Shown here piece by piece: positions 11,296-22,689 of a stretch of 64,000 bases of DNA. How positions within the stretch are numbered: position 1 is the stretch's first letter; the number at the start of each line of letters is the position of its first letter. The DNA comes from Malachius bipustulatus (lineage: Eukaryota > Arthropoda > Insecta > Coleoptera > Melyridae): contig OU342630.1 in NCBI GenBank assembly GCA_910589415.1, positions 90,826,186 to 90,890,185 of the forward strand, in the 5' to 3' direction. Under the pieces are notes generated by a model that worked only from the letters and a program-made list of their open reading frames with translations, was not told the origin of the DNA and made no database searches. The position numbers and the translations under genes are program-made.

Positions 11296-12540
11296 GTTAT
11301 CAGTCCTAATACAATCATATCGTGACTAAACATATTCTGTGATCTCGCGTCTTCTCTTTATGGCCATACTCAAATATTTGTGATGCTGCTTTTGTAAATT
11401 AATTGAAATATTGACATTCTCGACTAGCGTAGACTGTTGTAGCTGGATCAGGCGCAACTATTTCAAGACCACCTCCTTATTCGCCAATGCTCAATCCCAT
11501 TGAAAATATTTGATCCAAATAAAACAAGTGTTTAAAAGTAATTTACAATTACCAGAAGTGAATTGGTCTGGAGTATCTACTCAAGGTATTTTGAGTATTA
11601 TTTCATAATAAGTAGCGATTGGATTTTTTAGCAGAGACAGTCGACCTTGCTAAAATCACTAAAATAAAAGAAATAGTTAATGGTGATAGTGCCCGCTCTG
11701 CGTAACACTCGACGACGTTCCATGAGGCGTCTTAAGCTATGGAACCAATGCTTGTTGGACGATAGTTCTGAGAGCTGTTAGTTTTTTATGTAATTAGGAT
11801 TTTTATGCATGTATGCATAGTTTTTATATCTGCATAAGTTATTTTTTTGTAGTTAAGATTTTATGTACTTTCATTTGTATTTGACTACGTATATTCTCAA
11901 TTACAATTTACGCATTCTGGATTACATTTAACGCTTTCTCAATTACATTTGACTAGTCTCAATTACAATTAACGCTTTCTCAATTACATTTGAGTATTCG
12001 CAAATAAGAGTCAGGTCAAAGAATAAGAGTCAAGTTGTTTTTTTACAATGGATTTATATCGACGCATTGCATCAAAAACAAAAAAGCGCAACTCCTATCC
12101 AGCTCCGACTATTAGCGAGGAAACACAGAGGATCTCAAGTCTGTTTTACCAATTTTATCATTTCGGGGTGGACGGATAAAGAGTAACTGATGGCAATTAA
12201 TGCGAATGCAGTGACCTGAATATAACAGCCCGGCGAACAGGACCATCTAACAGGTGGTTCGGTGACAGGGTGAACTCTGGTGACAAAGGCTGAACATGAG
12301 AGGGAAAACAAGTAAAATGAGAATCGGCTATACTTTTCTAAAAAACAAGGGCATTTTATGAGAATAATGCCCGCATCAATAAATCTATCCCTCGTAATTT
12401 TCTTTTGAGACTCGTGATTAGTTGAAAATTCGAAGCGTACGAAGAGTTACATAGTTACATCATCATTAGACCAATCAATTGTAAGAAATTAGAAAATTTT
12501 AGGTATATTTTCATATGAATTTTCTTATGTTATAGTTACC
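11296..12540. other. Ddr intron without recognised gene
   Basis: Apart from an imperfect local repeat near 11895-11995 (CTCAATTACATTTGAC/ACGCTTTCTCAATTACA variants repeated about four times), nothing recognisable was seen. Confidence 0.4.
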
Positions 12541-12544
12541 TATA

Positions 12545-13325
12545 CAGGGTGTCCTCTATTTCAGAACTCGCTATGGGTATCTCGTAAACGTTAAGAGATA
12601 CAGGGTCGGTTAAATTAGAGAAAAGATGCTCTAAAAAAGAGGCTCTAAGCCGACTAGATATACGAGTTTTCATAGACAGCTTTTGTTATTATTATGGCCG
12701 CCATATTATTTTTTATGTCGTTCGGTATAAAAAAATCCTAAAAACAAAAAATTCTTAACATTGGATATCTTTTTTTTAAATTTTGGATTGAAAAAAAAAC
12801 AAACATTTTTTCACCGCGAATTACGTCAATATCAAGTCATATTACTTGCGTTGTGGTTTTTCTTTTAAGTTTTTCTATGATATTCGGTATTAAAGTTTTT
12901 TTTTTTTTAAAAGAATCAAGTTTGTTTAATTTTTTTCTGAATGTTTGGTTTTGGTTGGAATGTTTTTGGTAAATTTTTGGTTTACATTATTTTATACCAA
13001 TCGACATAAAAAAAAACTAATATGGCGATCATAAGAAAAACAAACGTTGATTATGAAGACTGTCGGATATAGTCGGCTTTGAAAATTTTTGAAATGTCAA
13101 ATGCTGTTGACGACATTTAAGCTTTCAATTTTTTTTATTTTTCTTCAATAATAAAAAAGATAACAATAAGACAAAAATAAGAAATCTCGATTTTTCAGTT
13201 TATATAAGGATATTTCAGGAACATTCATAGATATCTTGTATGCCTTGACCGATTCGAGATGGTCACAAAATCTTCTGGCACATACGAAATACCTCTCCAT
13301 AGTGAGCTCAGAAATAAGGTATGTA
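12545..13325. mobile_element. Long-TIR element, family A, copy 2 (diverged)
   Basis: The left end is CAGGGTGTCCTCTATTTC after TA, with an inner CAGGGTCGGTTAAA about 60 bp in. The interior repeats family A phrases (GAGTTTTCATAGACAGCTTTTG; TATGGCGATCATAAGAAAAAC). The right end is eroded: CCATAGTGAGCTCAGAAATA at about 13293 matches the complement of the left subterminal sequence, but the final CCCTGTA is lost. The left arm also lacks the segment present in copies 1 and 3. It is non-coding. Confidence 0.65.
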
Positions 13326-13418
13326 TGTAGGGGTTTTGCTCGACCTCGGAGACGTAGCTCCATTAGCCACAGACTTTTATTCAGAAATAAGGGACAACCT
13401 TTATTTTGAATATACATA

Positions 13419-14417
13419 CAGGGTGCACCATGTATCCTTCTCTATACTGCTATCTCCTGAACGCTAAGAGATACAGGGTCGGTTAAATTAGAGAAAAGAT
13501 GCGCAGTTTTGTGGCCGTCTCGAATTGGTCAAAACATGCAAGATATCTGTGACCGTTCCTGAAATATCCCGAAAAAACTGAAAAATCGAGATTTCCTATT
13601 TTCGTCATATCTTTTTTATTATTGGAAATTAATAAATAATTTTTTGTAGGCTTACATAAGCCGTTAAGAGCTATCCATCTGATATTTCAAAAATTTTCAA
13701 GACCTACTAGATCCAAGAGTTTTCACAGTCAACTTTCGTTTTTCTTATGGCCGCCATAGTATTTTTTTATGTCGTTCGATATGAAAAAAATAATGGAAAC
13801 CAAAAATTAATAAACTTCAAAAAAAATTTTTTTTAATTTTTATTCTTCTTTTTTCAAAGAAAAACCTAAAAAAAATCGTTGAAAAACGTCAACATTTGTA
13901 AAATACGCCGAAATAGTGCTTGCCTTATGGTTTTTCAATTTATCTATGAAATTCGGTCTAAAAATGTGTCTTTTTTGTAAAGAAAAAAGAAGAATAAAAA
14001 ATTTTTTAATTTATTTTTTGAAGTTTAACATTTTTTAGTTTTTATGATTTTTTTATACCGAACAACATAAAAAAACAATATGGTGGCCATAAGAAAAACG
14101 AAAGTTGACTATGAAAATTCTGGGATCTAGTCGGCTTTGAAAATTTTTGAAATGTCAGATGGACAGCTCTTGACGACTTATGTGAGCCCACAAAAAATTG
14201 TTCATTAATCTCCAATAATACAAAAGATATGGAAAAAATAAGAAATCTCGATTTTTCAGTTTTTTCAGGATATTTCAGGAACGGTCACAGATATCTTGTA
14301 TGTCTCGACGGAATCAAGATGGCCACAAAATTGCACTTCTTTGGACTTGTTTAACCGACCCTGTATCTGTTAGCGTTAGCAGATAGCAACATAGAGAAGG
14401 ATACATGGTGCACCCTG
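13419..14417. mobile_element. Long-TIR palindromic element, family A, copy 3 (999 bp)
   Basis: CAGGGTGCACCATGTATCC at the left and its complement at the right, each flanked by TA. The arms are inverted copies, and the inner CAGGGTCGG motif is present in both. It closely matches the element at 3102-4097 in length and sequence. Its right end is 126 bp from the donor side of the Ddr exon at 14544-14691, so a hairpin-forming palindrome sits just downstream of that exon in the transcript. It has no coding capacity. Confidence 0.85.
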
Positions 14418-14543
14418 TATAGCTGTTTATAACATCACTCAACGAAGTGTATTATTCTTCAATATCGCTCTTATTTTTGCATAAGTACCTATTTCTTTAT
14501 AAAGATATGTAAAAATTAAAAGTAAAAAATAAAATTAACTTAC

Positions 14544-14691
14544 GTTCCCAAGGACAACCGTAGAGCTCAACCCTCATGCAGACGGTGCGGGGATGTTCGC
14601 TGTAAGGGATAAACCGCACCTTGCTCGCTACGAAGGGCAGTTCAAGGCGCTGTCGTACCACCAGATACGTGTTGCTGTTTCCGGTTAGCAC
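14544..14691 (-). CDS. Ddr: Ddr exon 3 of 6 seen: C-terminal strand of discoidin domain
   Basis: Acceptor TCGGTAG, donor C|GTAAGT. It encodes 49 codons plus one base: VLTGNSNTYLVVRQRLEL, then FVASKVRFIPYSEHP, then RTVCMRVELYGCPWE. The CMRVELYGC block is the hallmark closing strand of the discoidin (F5/8 type C) domain of DDR proteins. Its final cysteine pairs, in the family, with the cysteine near the start of the domain (exon 1 seen, ECRAALGM). NSNTY matches the NSN(P)Y loop of the vertebrate receptors. Entry is phase 0 and exit is phase 1. Confidence 0.97.
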
Positions 14692-15454
14692 CTACCGACA
14701 AAGTTATTTCTGTAAAAATCACTCTTTGAGAGTAAAAGTAATCACTATTACTATTGAGAGTAAATTTTTCTACGTAGTTTGTTTCAGTGATTGTCTTGAT
14801 TCTTGATCTTGTTGAGGTATAGCAATTCCTAGATTAATAATAGAGCAATCACACACGCCCTAAAATTTGTTTACTCTTATCAACGACGAAACCCTTATAA
14901 GACTAACAAATAGTAGAATAAAAAAAGCAACTTATTAATTTATTATTAACAAGGAAATTTATTAACGGATAGTATAAATTCAAAAATATTCCAAACAACC
15001 ATCAAACGATGCGCTAAGTTCCGTGCTAAATGTATCACATAACTTTTTACATCTTTAATAGAACTATTAATAGTTATTTATGCAACAAGTGGATAAAGTG
15101 GTACTTTTTTTTACGACTGGGAAGTTTGACCCTCACGGAGAACCGTGTAACCGCGTAGTCCAGGCGTCCACGCATCCTTTAACATCCTCCAGATACTCCG
15201 GATGCAGCACACTCATGAGCGCCAGTAGGGCGAAACACGTGTCTGTGCTTGTTCTGGTACTCTGGTTGGCTCTGTTATTGCATGTGTGGAAGCTCTTTCT
15301 ATTGGAGTTTCGGGCACTGCCAGCATGACAACTGTTATGGGCAATGGAGGATACTCCGACCCCACCTAACAGGCTAGTAAATGCACTTTATGTGCTTTGT
15401 ACTCATACGACCTACCTTCATTATTTTATTTATTAATTAATGCTTTTTTCATAA
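14692..15454. other. Ddr intron without recognised gene
   Basis: No coding or repeat structure was recognised, apart from a moderately GC-rich block at 15110-15370 that reads open for 82 codons but shows no known motif. Confidence 0.4.
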
Positions 15455-16310
15455 TCAATTAAAAATTCCATAAGTGGGTTCAACAAGGGCTCCGTGAACT
15501 CTGATACACTCGCGGGCACAACGAATAGAGAACTGCTGTACTCGCCACAACTCATCATTGTTTCTTATGACATGCACAATGAAATGTGATTATCTGTAAA
15601 AGTTTGTCCCTAGACAGCCGGAGAGGAATACACCAAGGTTTTGAGATGACCCCACAGGTAAAACTCCATTGGTGTTAGGTAGGGAGACCGTGGAGGCCAG
15701 GCAATGGATTCAGATGGTCCCGTACAGCAACGCTAAAATTAGGTGGGACTCCATCATGCATAAAATACATGCTTAGGTGGGTTTCAAGTGGCAAATGTTC
15801 TATTGAATCCAGAAAAGCGTTCTAAAGGAACTGTAAATAAAGTTCACCATTCAATCGTTGCGGCGATACGCATCGTCCAATCAAAAAATTCCCAATTATT
15901 CCTGCCCAAACATTAATTGATTGGAACCGATGTTGATAATGATGAACAACAGAGGCATGAGGGTTTTCATCAGCCCATACATGCGAGTTATGTAAATTTA
16001 CAATACCATTTTTGGTAAACCCTGTTTCGTCGGTAAAAAGAATAGTGCTAATGAAGTTTGGGTTTGTTGAATGCTGATCTAACAGCCAGGTTTGTGAACT
16101 GGATTCTCCGAGGACAATCTTCAGGAAGTACTTGCTGCACTTTTTGCAGATGATAAGGGTATAATAACCGTTCTTGAGTTACTTCATTAATTAACGTTTT
16201 TGGCGTATGAAGCTGCGCGCGCGGCTAATCTTCGAGTGCTTATTGAAGGAGTATCAGGAGTATCATCTACAGTATCCAAAATTTTTTCCTCCAATTTAAA
16301 ATTCCTCCGA
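15455..16310 (-). pseudogene. Decayed DUF4817-type DDE transposase, copy T1
   Basis: On the minus strand, from 16300 down, the sequence reads LEEKILDTVDDTP, then SISTRRLAARA (a helix-turn-helix region), then LFTDETGFTKNG, NLHNSHVWADENPHA and FQSINVWAGIIGNFLIGR. The second catalytic block follows (MHDGVPPNFSVAVRDHLN), then WPPRSPYLTPMEFYLWGHLK and a C-terminal LWRVQQFSIRCARECI. This is the order of the insect Tc1/mariner-like transposases that carry an N-terminal DUF4817 domain. A short deletion between DHLN and the WPPRSP block, a frameshift there and several stops kill it. The N-terminal DUF4817 part is missing. Catalytic Asp residues are visible in TDETG and MHDG. Confidence 0.8.
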
Positions 16311-17298
16311 TTTAAAAAGTACACGTTAATGCAAGATATTTACATTATTAATTCGTTGATACCATAGTAATGTTTGTAAAAACAATGCATTTTTTAATAC
16401 TGATAACACTGGCTTTCGTATCATTTACAGAAGTTCTTTAGAATTGTCAGACGTCAATTAGAAAACAATTCTTTATTTTGCCGAGATTAGCTTCTTTTAT
16501 AATACTTCCTTACCATTAGGCTCAACAATGGTCATAAGATTCGAACTTTTAGAAGCAATATTATAGTAAATTACATGCCGCTTAAAGAGAAGCTTGTGGA
16601 TTTGGAGGTAGGATGGTTTGAGGATGATGAGTAATTCGACGGAATTTCCTCATTTCTGCCAAATAACTAAGGTTCAAAATTTTAATGGAACTAATGTAAT
16701 TTGATATTACGAAACTAAACCTGTGAGCGATATCCATATTCTAATAAGACAATGGGATGTTTTTGTATTTGACAGAGGCCGGTCTCCTTTATGCGATCGA
16801 ACCGGTCTTCAACCACGATTCTCGATGACTAGGTTTGGAGTAAACAGACTTTAGGTACGTGCAATGCAAAGGGTTTGTCCTTCTTGATGTTTACGTTGGT
16901 AGTAGAGTGCTTGTGCTTGCTATGAATTTATATCATATTCCAGCATTGTAAGCTATTTTAGTTCAACTTGTCATTTAATTAAAGATGCAATAATCGCTGC
17001 TTTCTTTTTCCTCACGAGCAATTCACCAACCACTAGAAATTGAACACTAGTTATAGTTTTGAGGAATAATTATTCGGATTATGATAGAGACATCATACAC
17101 TACGGTTTCATTTCTTATCGTTGACGATTTTTCTAAGAGTACTTTAAACAATATAGTAGGTACAACTTTAGTAGGTATCGTTTTTTCAACTAAAATACTA
17201 TCGACTAATTTTATTTAGATGGATGCCAAATTTCTGTGAAGATGGTATTTTCTGCAATGTTAAACCGTAATTTTGCATTGATATTCTCAGATAGTATG
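16311..17298. other. Ddr intron without recognised gene
   Basis: No gene, RNA or clear repeat was recognised. Confidence 0.4.
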
Positions 17299-18100
17299 CA
17301 GGGTGAGTTTTTTTCAATGTTTAGTAAAGAGATCTCGTAAAATACTCCAGTTAACCGAACTGGGGAAAAACTGGTAAATGGGGAAAGTAGTGCATTTGAT
17401 TTTTGTTTTTTTTTTCAAAATCTTCATGGGTGTCTAGATATTTGACAAAAACAAAATTTCATTAATTTCTTTACACTGATATAGCGCTCTAATTATTGGG
17501 ATTAGAGAACAATGACAGAAAGAACAAGAACAAAATTAGAGAACAAGAAAAATGTTTTTAATGATTTTAAAACCAATAAAACGGCGCTACTTATAATTTT
17601 CTTTATTTGTCATGCCATTTTCGAGTTATGACATGAACATATTGTGTTTTTTTAGGTGTAAAAATCGTTCTAACTTCTTATTTTTAGGAAAAACCATATC
17701 GAGTTTTATATTGTCGTATTTAGAAAAAAAGACATTTATCGAAGGATGTCATAGCCAACTATGACTTACATTAAAAAAAAAAACACAAGTTTATGTAATA
17801 CTCGAAAATGACAGGACAAATTAAAAAAAATGTAACGCCGTTTTATTGTTTATAAAATCGTCTAAAATGTTTCATTTACGACTTTTCTCCAATCCCAATA
17901 ATAAGACTGCTATATCAGTATAAAGAAATTCCTGGAATTTACTTTATGTTAAATATCTAGGAACCCATGGAGATTTTCAAAAAAACAAAAGCGGTTGGAA
18001 TTAAGTTGATAAAGCTGCACTACTTTTCCTATTTAACCGTTCCTCTAACTGCAGTGGTTTACGAGATCCCTGTATTAAACATTGAAAAAACCTCACCCTG
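17299..18100. mobile_element. Long-TIR palindromic element, family B (802 bp)
   Basis: The left end CAGGGTGAGTTTTTTTCAAT and the right end ATTGAAAAAACCTCACCCTG are complements. TA follows the right end; at the left the dinucleotide is mutated to TG. An inner CAGGGATCTCGTAAA motif sits about 27 bp in on the right arm, with the related GAGATCTCGTAAAA on the left. The arms carry matching phrases for most of their length (for example a GTAGTGCATTTGATTTTTG-like stretch and its complement). It is non-coding. Confidence 0.75.
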
Positions 18101-18779
18101 TATAAAATATTAATATAATATTAATGAAAATAAATAACAGTGTATTATTTTCAAATTTCATAGTTTGAAGGTAGACAAAACAGTCGCAATGTTTTGAAGA
18201 TTCAATGTTAAAGGCGATACTGCTACACTTTTCCCTCGAGCTACACGTCTGAACAAACTGCTTACGTGGGGTTTCGCTAATTCCAAGGCCACGCTTGTTA
18301 GTTTGTTCGGATTCAGCAGTATCAGTCACTTCGATATGCACGCAGCTTCATCCCTAATCTCTGATGTGCATGCAATATCTGGTGCTTCGTCATAATCCTA
18401 CGTTTTACCCTTTTGACAGCTGCCAATCGAGGCTTCGTGCGTTGAGCTCGGTTTCTGTCTCCCCGATAATGAAATGAATGAGGGACGACATTCTCTTTTA
18501 ATTTAATTTTATCGTCTACCAATCCTATCATTGAAGTGAAAATTTGCAATAATTTTTCATGACTGTATTTGCTAATTCGTTTCATAAGTTGCCATTGTGA
18601 TTGTATAATATAAACAATAAAATAAATAATAAAAAAATAAAACAATAAAAAACAGCATAAAAGCTAAACTGCTAGTGATAAATCCTATCTCTTTGATGAA
18701 ACACATATTTGATGAATTGCATATTTGAATGTCATTTATTATTTTATTATTCTTCTAGGGTAGGTTCAAAGCCCTTGTA

Positions 18780-18985
18780 CTGAAGCTTGCGCTTATTGTA
18801 CCCCTTTGGATTATTAGCTCATCAGTCCCGACTCCCGAAAGTATTTCAGAACGAGTCCAATGGGTGCTTGTTCTATTTCTTTTGGTTCCGCCATTTCGGT
18901 CCCAAATATTAGAAGTCTAGTTCCCTCTAGTGCCGGGCACTCACAGAGCAGGTGGTATGGGGTTTCCTCCCCCTCCCTGAATGTC
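18780..18985 (-). pseudogene. LINE C-terminal fragment (I/R1-like)
   Basis: The minus strand reads EETPYHLLCECPALEGTR, then LLIFGTEMAEPKEIEQAP, then GLVLKYFRESGLMS and a stop. The HLLCECPAL pattern with a Cys-His-type spacing is the usual end of I- and R1-type LINE ORF2 proteins, just after the RNase H domain. Only about 65 codons remain, in one frame. The clade is inferred. Confidence 0.65.
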
Positions 18986-19359
18986 ATTTGCATTGCTGAT
19001 CAACTTTTTTTAAATTTTTTTGATGTTGTCAAAAATAAAGGTATATACTTTACTCTTGCGTTAAATTTATATTTTTTGACAAACCTCGTATACGGCTTTA
19101 AAAAAAACGATATCTGATTGTTGAATTTTAAGTTTTGGACCATGCACAACTTTTTATGGAGAATACATTTTTTCATAAAACCAACAATAAAAAAGTTTTC
19201 CATATGGTTCCAACTTAAGCAGACACACTGTATAATAATAATAATAAATAAATACTGAAATAAAAAAGGTTCCTATTTAAAATTCAAAATTACCCCCCCC
19301 CCCTCAAAATTTAAAACGTTGGTGAAGGGAAAATGTCAACAATATCGTAAAATAGTCCA

Positions 19360-20356
19360 TCTTGTACTTGGTGCGTCATCAAAACTTGGTATGAACAATA
19401 AACAAACAAAGGCCTTTAATTTGACTATTTCAGATTTTAATGATGTCTTTCAGTGGCGCAGATATTCAGGGTTTTTTCTTTTTTCCCCTCTTTTCCCTCA
19501 TTAACTTTAACACCACTAACTTTTTTCCAATCACAAAACCGTTATTCGATTACTCATACATTTTTGTAAGTATATCTTAATTTTTTTTTATGCGGCGCAC
19601 CGTTTTTGAGATACTTGAAGTTTCCTCAAGAAATGTCACTAATCTAATATTCAGGGTTAGAGCCACTTTTTTCTTTTCACGCCACTGACTTTATTGCAAA
19701 TACGAAAACGTTAAAACGTTGTTTGTTAGCCAATGGATTTTAGAAACAAAAAGTATTCTTTAGCTTTTCCCATACGAAGCACTATTTTTTGGGATATTAA
19801 GTTTCCTCAGGCAATGTCACTAATCATTAATAATAACATTTCGCATAAAAATTCTAGTCGGATAAATTTTAATGAAATCAACAATTTTGTAATGTAAATT
19901 GCCCAACATTACCGGAGAAAAATTAAAATATTTCAAAAACGGTGCTGCATATGAAAAAACCTAAAGTAGGTATAATAGTTTTATATTTTAAACAGCTTGG
20001 GCTATTGCACAACGGTTTTATATTTGCAATAAAGTCAGTGGCGTAAAATATGGGGAGGGAAAAGTAAAAGTGACTCCAGTCCTGACTATCTATGCCACTG
20101 GAAAACATCAACAAAATCTGAAATACCCAAATTAAAGAGCTTTTGTTTGCTTATTATTCGTACCGAGTTTCATCAAAATAGGTGTAAATTTACACGAGTT
20201 ATAACCAAAAACTCTTATATTTTTTTAAAGTTTGGCACTCTGTATCTTTTAAACCAAACATCATTTTAAGCAGAAACTTATTTTTTTTTTAACTTACATT
20301 TACGAGAGGAACCACCCCTTTAAGTTTGGCCCAACATCTCTGATACCTACACCCTG
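19360..20356. mobile_element. Long inverted-repeat element with one intact end
   Basis: The right end is ACACCCTG followed by TA (at 20356). Sequence from about 19375 (ATGAACAATAAACAAACAAA, then TTTCAGATTTTAATGATGT and CAGTGGCGCAGATA) recurs in complement at about 20030-20170. The left CAGGG terminus is lost. Poly-C and (ATA)n tracts lie just left of it. No coding capacity was seen. Confidence 0.6.
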
Positions 20357-21700
20357 TATATTTCTTTTTTTTTCAAAGCCCTATCAATCAGGTACAGCAC
20401 TGGCTTTATGTAATTTTCCCCCTGATGAATAATAGCCATCAATATCCGCTTGTTGAAGAATTTACTACCTATTCTCGGAAACTGGAGGGTGGCGTAGTGG
20501 CGTGTTATTCGATATTACAGCATACCACCGCGTAGGGTATGAAATAATAACTTATTTGTTATGTTACTAATCATTATTTACATGCTCTACATCAGTCTAT
20601 CCTTTTCATCAATAGATTATACTTTTTTATGTTATCCATAACCATTGTTATTACCTACACGTTTTGTTCATAAAATAAATTGTCGTCTATCGATCAGAAA
20701 GCAATGCCGGAATAAAACGCATTTTGTCTGATTGAAAGAACTCATAGCATATTGCTTTCATTTAACTTAGTCATGTGAGTAAAGTCTGCATTACGTCTTT
20801 ATCCGTAATGCTCTGTGTGTAAGCTTGAGTAACCGACAGGCGTGACGATATTCATACGCGTTCGTTGCTACCCACCCACGCCGCCACCAAACAAACCATC
20901 GAACGCGCTATTACCGGCAGTATCATGGAGTAGATTTCCCCCGGGAAACAGTGAGCGGAACACGGGCTAGCATGACGACGGTAATGCGGGCACGTCGAGG
21001 TCCGCTGGGGGTCCGTGTACCGCTCAAGTGGTTAATTCTTTATCAGTCGACGATATGACCAGGCTCTAGCTTATACAGGTGATTCTTTATTTCTAGCGGA
21101 AGCCTGAATGTTGTAATCTGATGAAAGCTAGGGGAAAATTGCAGTGGTGGTTTATGATGTTTAATATTGAGTTGGCCGGCAGGAAGGAATGTGGGGGAGG
21201 GATGACAGGTTGAAGGTAGCAGCTTTTCTCTAAAAGTAAAATTAATTACATATTTCATTGAAAGTATAACTTTCATAATTTTTCATTAAATCAGTTTGGG
21301 CTAATGATTTTTAATAAAAATCTCAAAATTGAATGTGATAAAGTAATAACTCTTTACATTAATCTTTGATTTATTAATTAGTGTTAATATTGCCTGTTTT
21401 TATTAATGAAGATAAAAAAATCGTCTAGCAGCCCTTAACTATGCTGGTTTTCTTTTCAATAATGTAGGTGTATCATTTTACCACCAAAATACTCACGTTC
21501 CGTTGACCAAGTCATCACAAACCATACACAACCATAACAACTGAAGAAGAGCTGTCAACATAATTGGTAATATGACATGAAACCGGAAAGTTCTAGTTTT
21601 CGTTAATGGAAAAATCAGTAAACTTAATTCGCTCAACAATGGGCTTCCTTAACAATAGCGAAATGTGTTAACTAAAGGCATCCAATAATGGTAGACTATT
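20357..21700. other. Ddr intron with a GC-rich block, nothing recognised
   Basis: 20830-21050 is clearly GC-richer than its surroundings and reads like an eroded transposon or retroposon end, but no family could be named. The rest is AT-rich and featureless. Confidence 0.35.
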
Positions 21701-21715
21701 TTAAGAAGTCTTTGC

Positions 21716-21750
21716 TCCCCCCCTCCCCAACCCCCCCCCCCCCCCCCCCT
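21716..21750. repeat. Poly-C tract
   Basis: A run of 19 C at 21731-21749 is preceded by CCCCCCTCCCC-type sequence. It is a likely assembly or sequencing weak point. Confidence 0.8.
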
Positions 21751-21759
21751 TCAATCACA

Positions 21760-22445
21760 GCAAAACCGAAGTATCATGTTTCCATCTGAACAAGCACAGA
21801 GAAACATCGAAAAGTAAAATTTTCAATGAACAAAGTAGCTTTGAAACACAATTTCAATCCAGTATACCTACCTTGGAGTAACTTTCGATATTTCGTTAAC
21901 GTACAAACCGCATATTGACAAACTGAGCAAGCAATACTACGCCAACTTCAAAACCTTGGTTGGTGATAATTTCAAATATCATATAGGTAGGTACGACCAA
22001 GAATCAGAAGACAAATAGGGGCTAAGCGATAATTCAAGAAATACGCGCCAGGATTTATAATATGGCTTCAGATATCTTCAGAATCCTCTTATTGCAATAC
22101 TGAAAACTTCAAATACACTTTGGAAACAAAATTATGATACCTTTTCCCCACTGTATTCTTGGAAATCAAAGTACCTATAGAGCTTAGAATGTTTTCAATC
22201 AACATCTAATTCAAGATCCAATAAAGGAAATTCCCGGATTCCATCACTTAACCACTTAAGAACTGTTCATAGACGCTGTAAATCAATGCTATTCAAATGG
22301 ATGGCAGTTCTAAGTCCAAATTGTCTTCATTGTGGTAAAGTTGAGAAAACAATTAGTCACATTATAGAAGAGTGTCCAACAACTAAGTTCATTTATGGTT
22401 TCTATTATATCCACTACCTTATTCCAGATACTCTAGATACCTAGT
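21760..22445 (+). pseudogene. Jockey-like LINE remnant, RT end and C-terminal zinc-knuckle region
   Basis: Frame pieces read YLGVTFDISLTYKPHIDKLS (post-RT region) near 21870. After a scrambled part, 22230-22440 reads HHLTT, RTVHRRCKSMLFKWMAVL, SPNCLHCGKVEKTISHIIEE and CPTTKF. The CxxCG...HIIEECP pattern is the C-terminal signature of jockey-type LINEs in insects. Multiple stops and frameshifts are present. It lies immediately left of the composite element starting at 22491. Confidence 0.7.
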
Positions 22446-22689
22446 ACTTATGCTTACAAAATATAAAACCAATATACAGTCTACAGTATACAGTATAATG
22501 TCCCAGGTTATACGAGTAGGTCTCTGTGGGCCAAACGATAGATTTTTGGATTATATATAATTATTTTGGACTATACAGAGTGTTCCATATCAGAGTATGG
22601 CATATCAAAGTTATGTTTTTTTAAATGGAATTCTCTTATGTTATTGCATTTTTAGATTGTCTGAGAAGGAAACATAAGATTTGTTTTTA

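Noticed and set aside
13145..13417. 90-codon minus-strand ORF
   Set aside because: Runs through family A arm sequence and the spacer between two copies; no domain.
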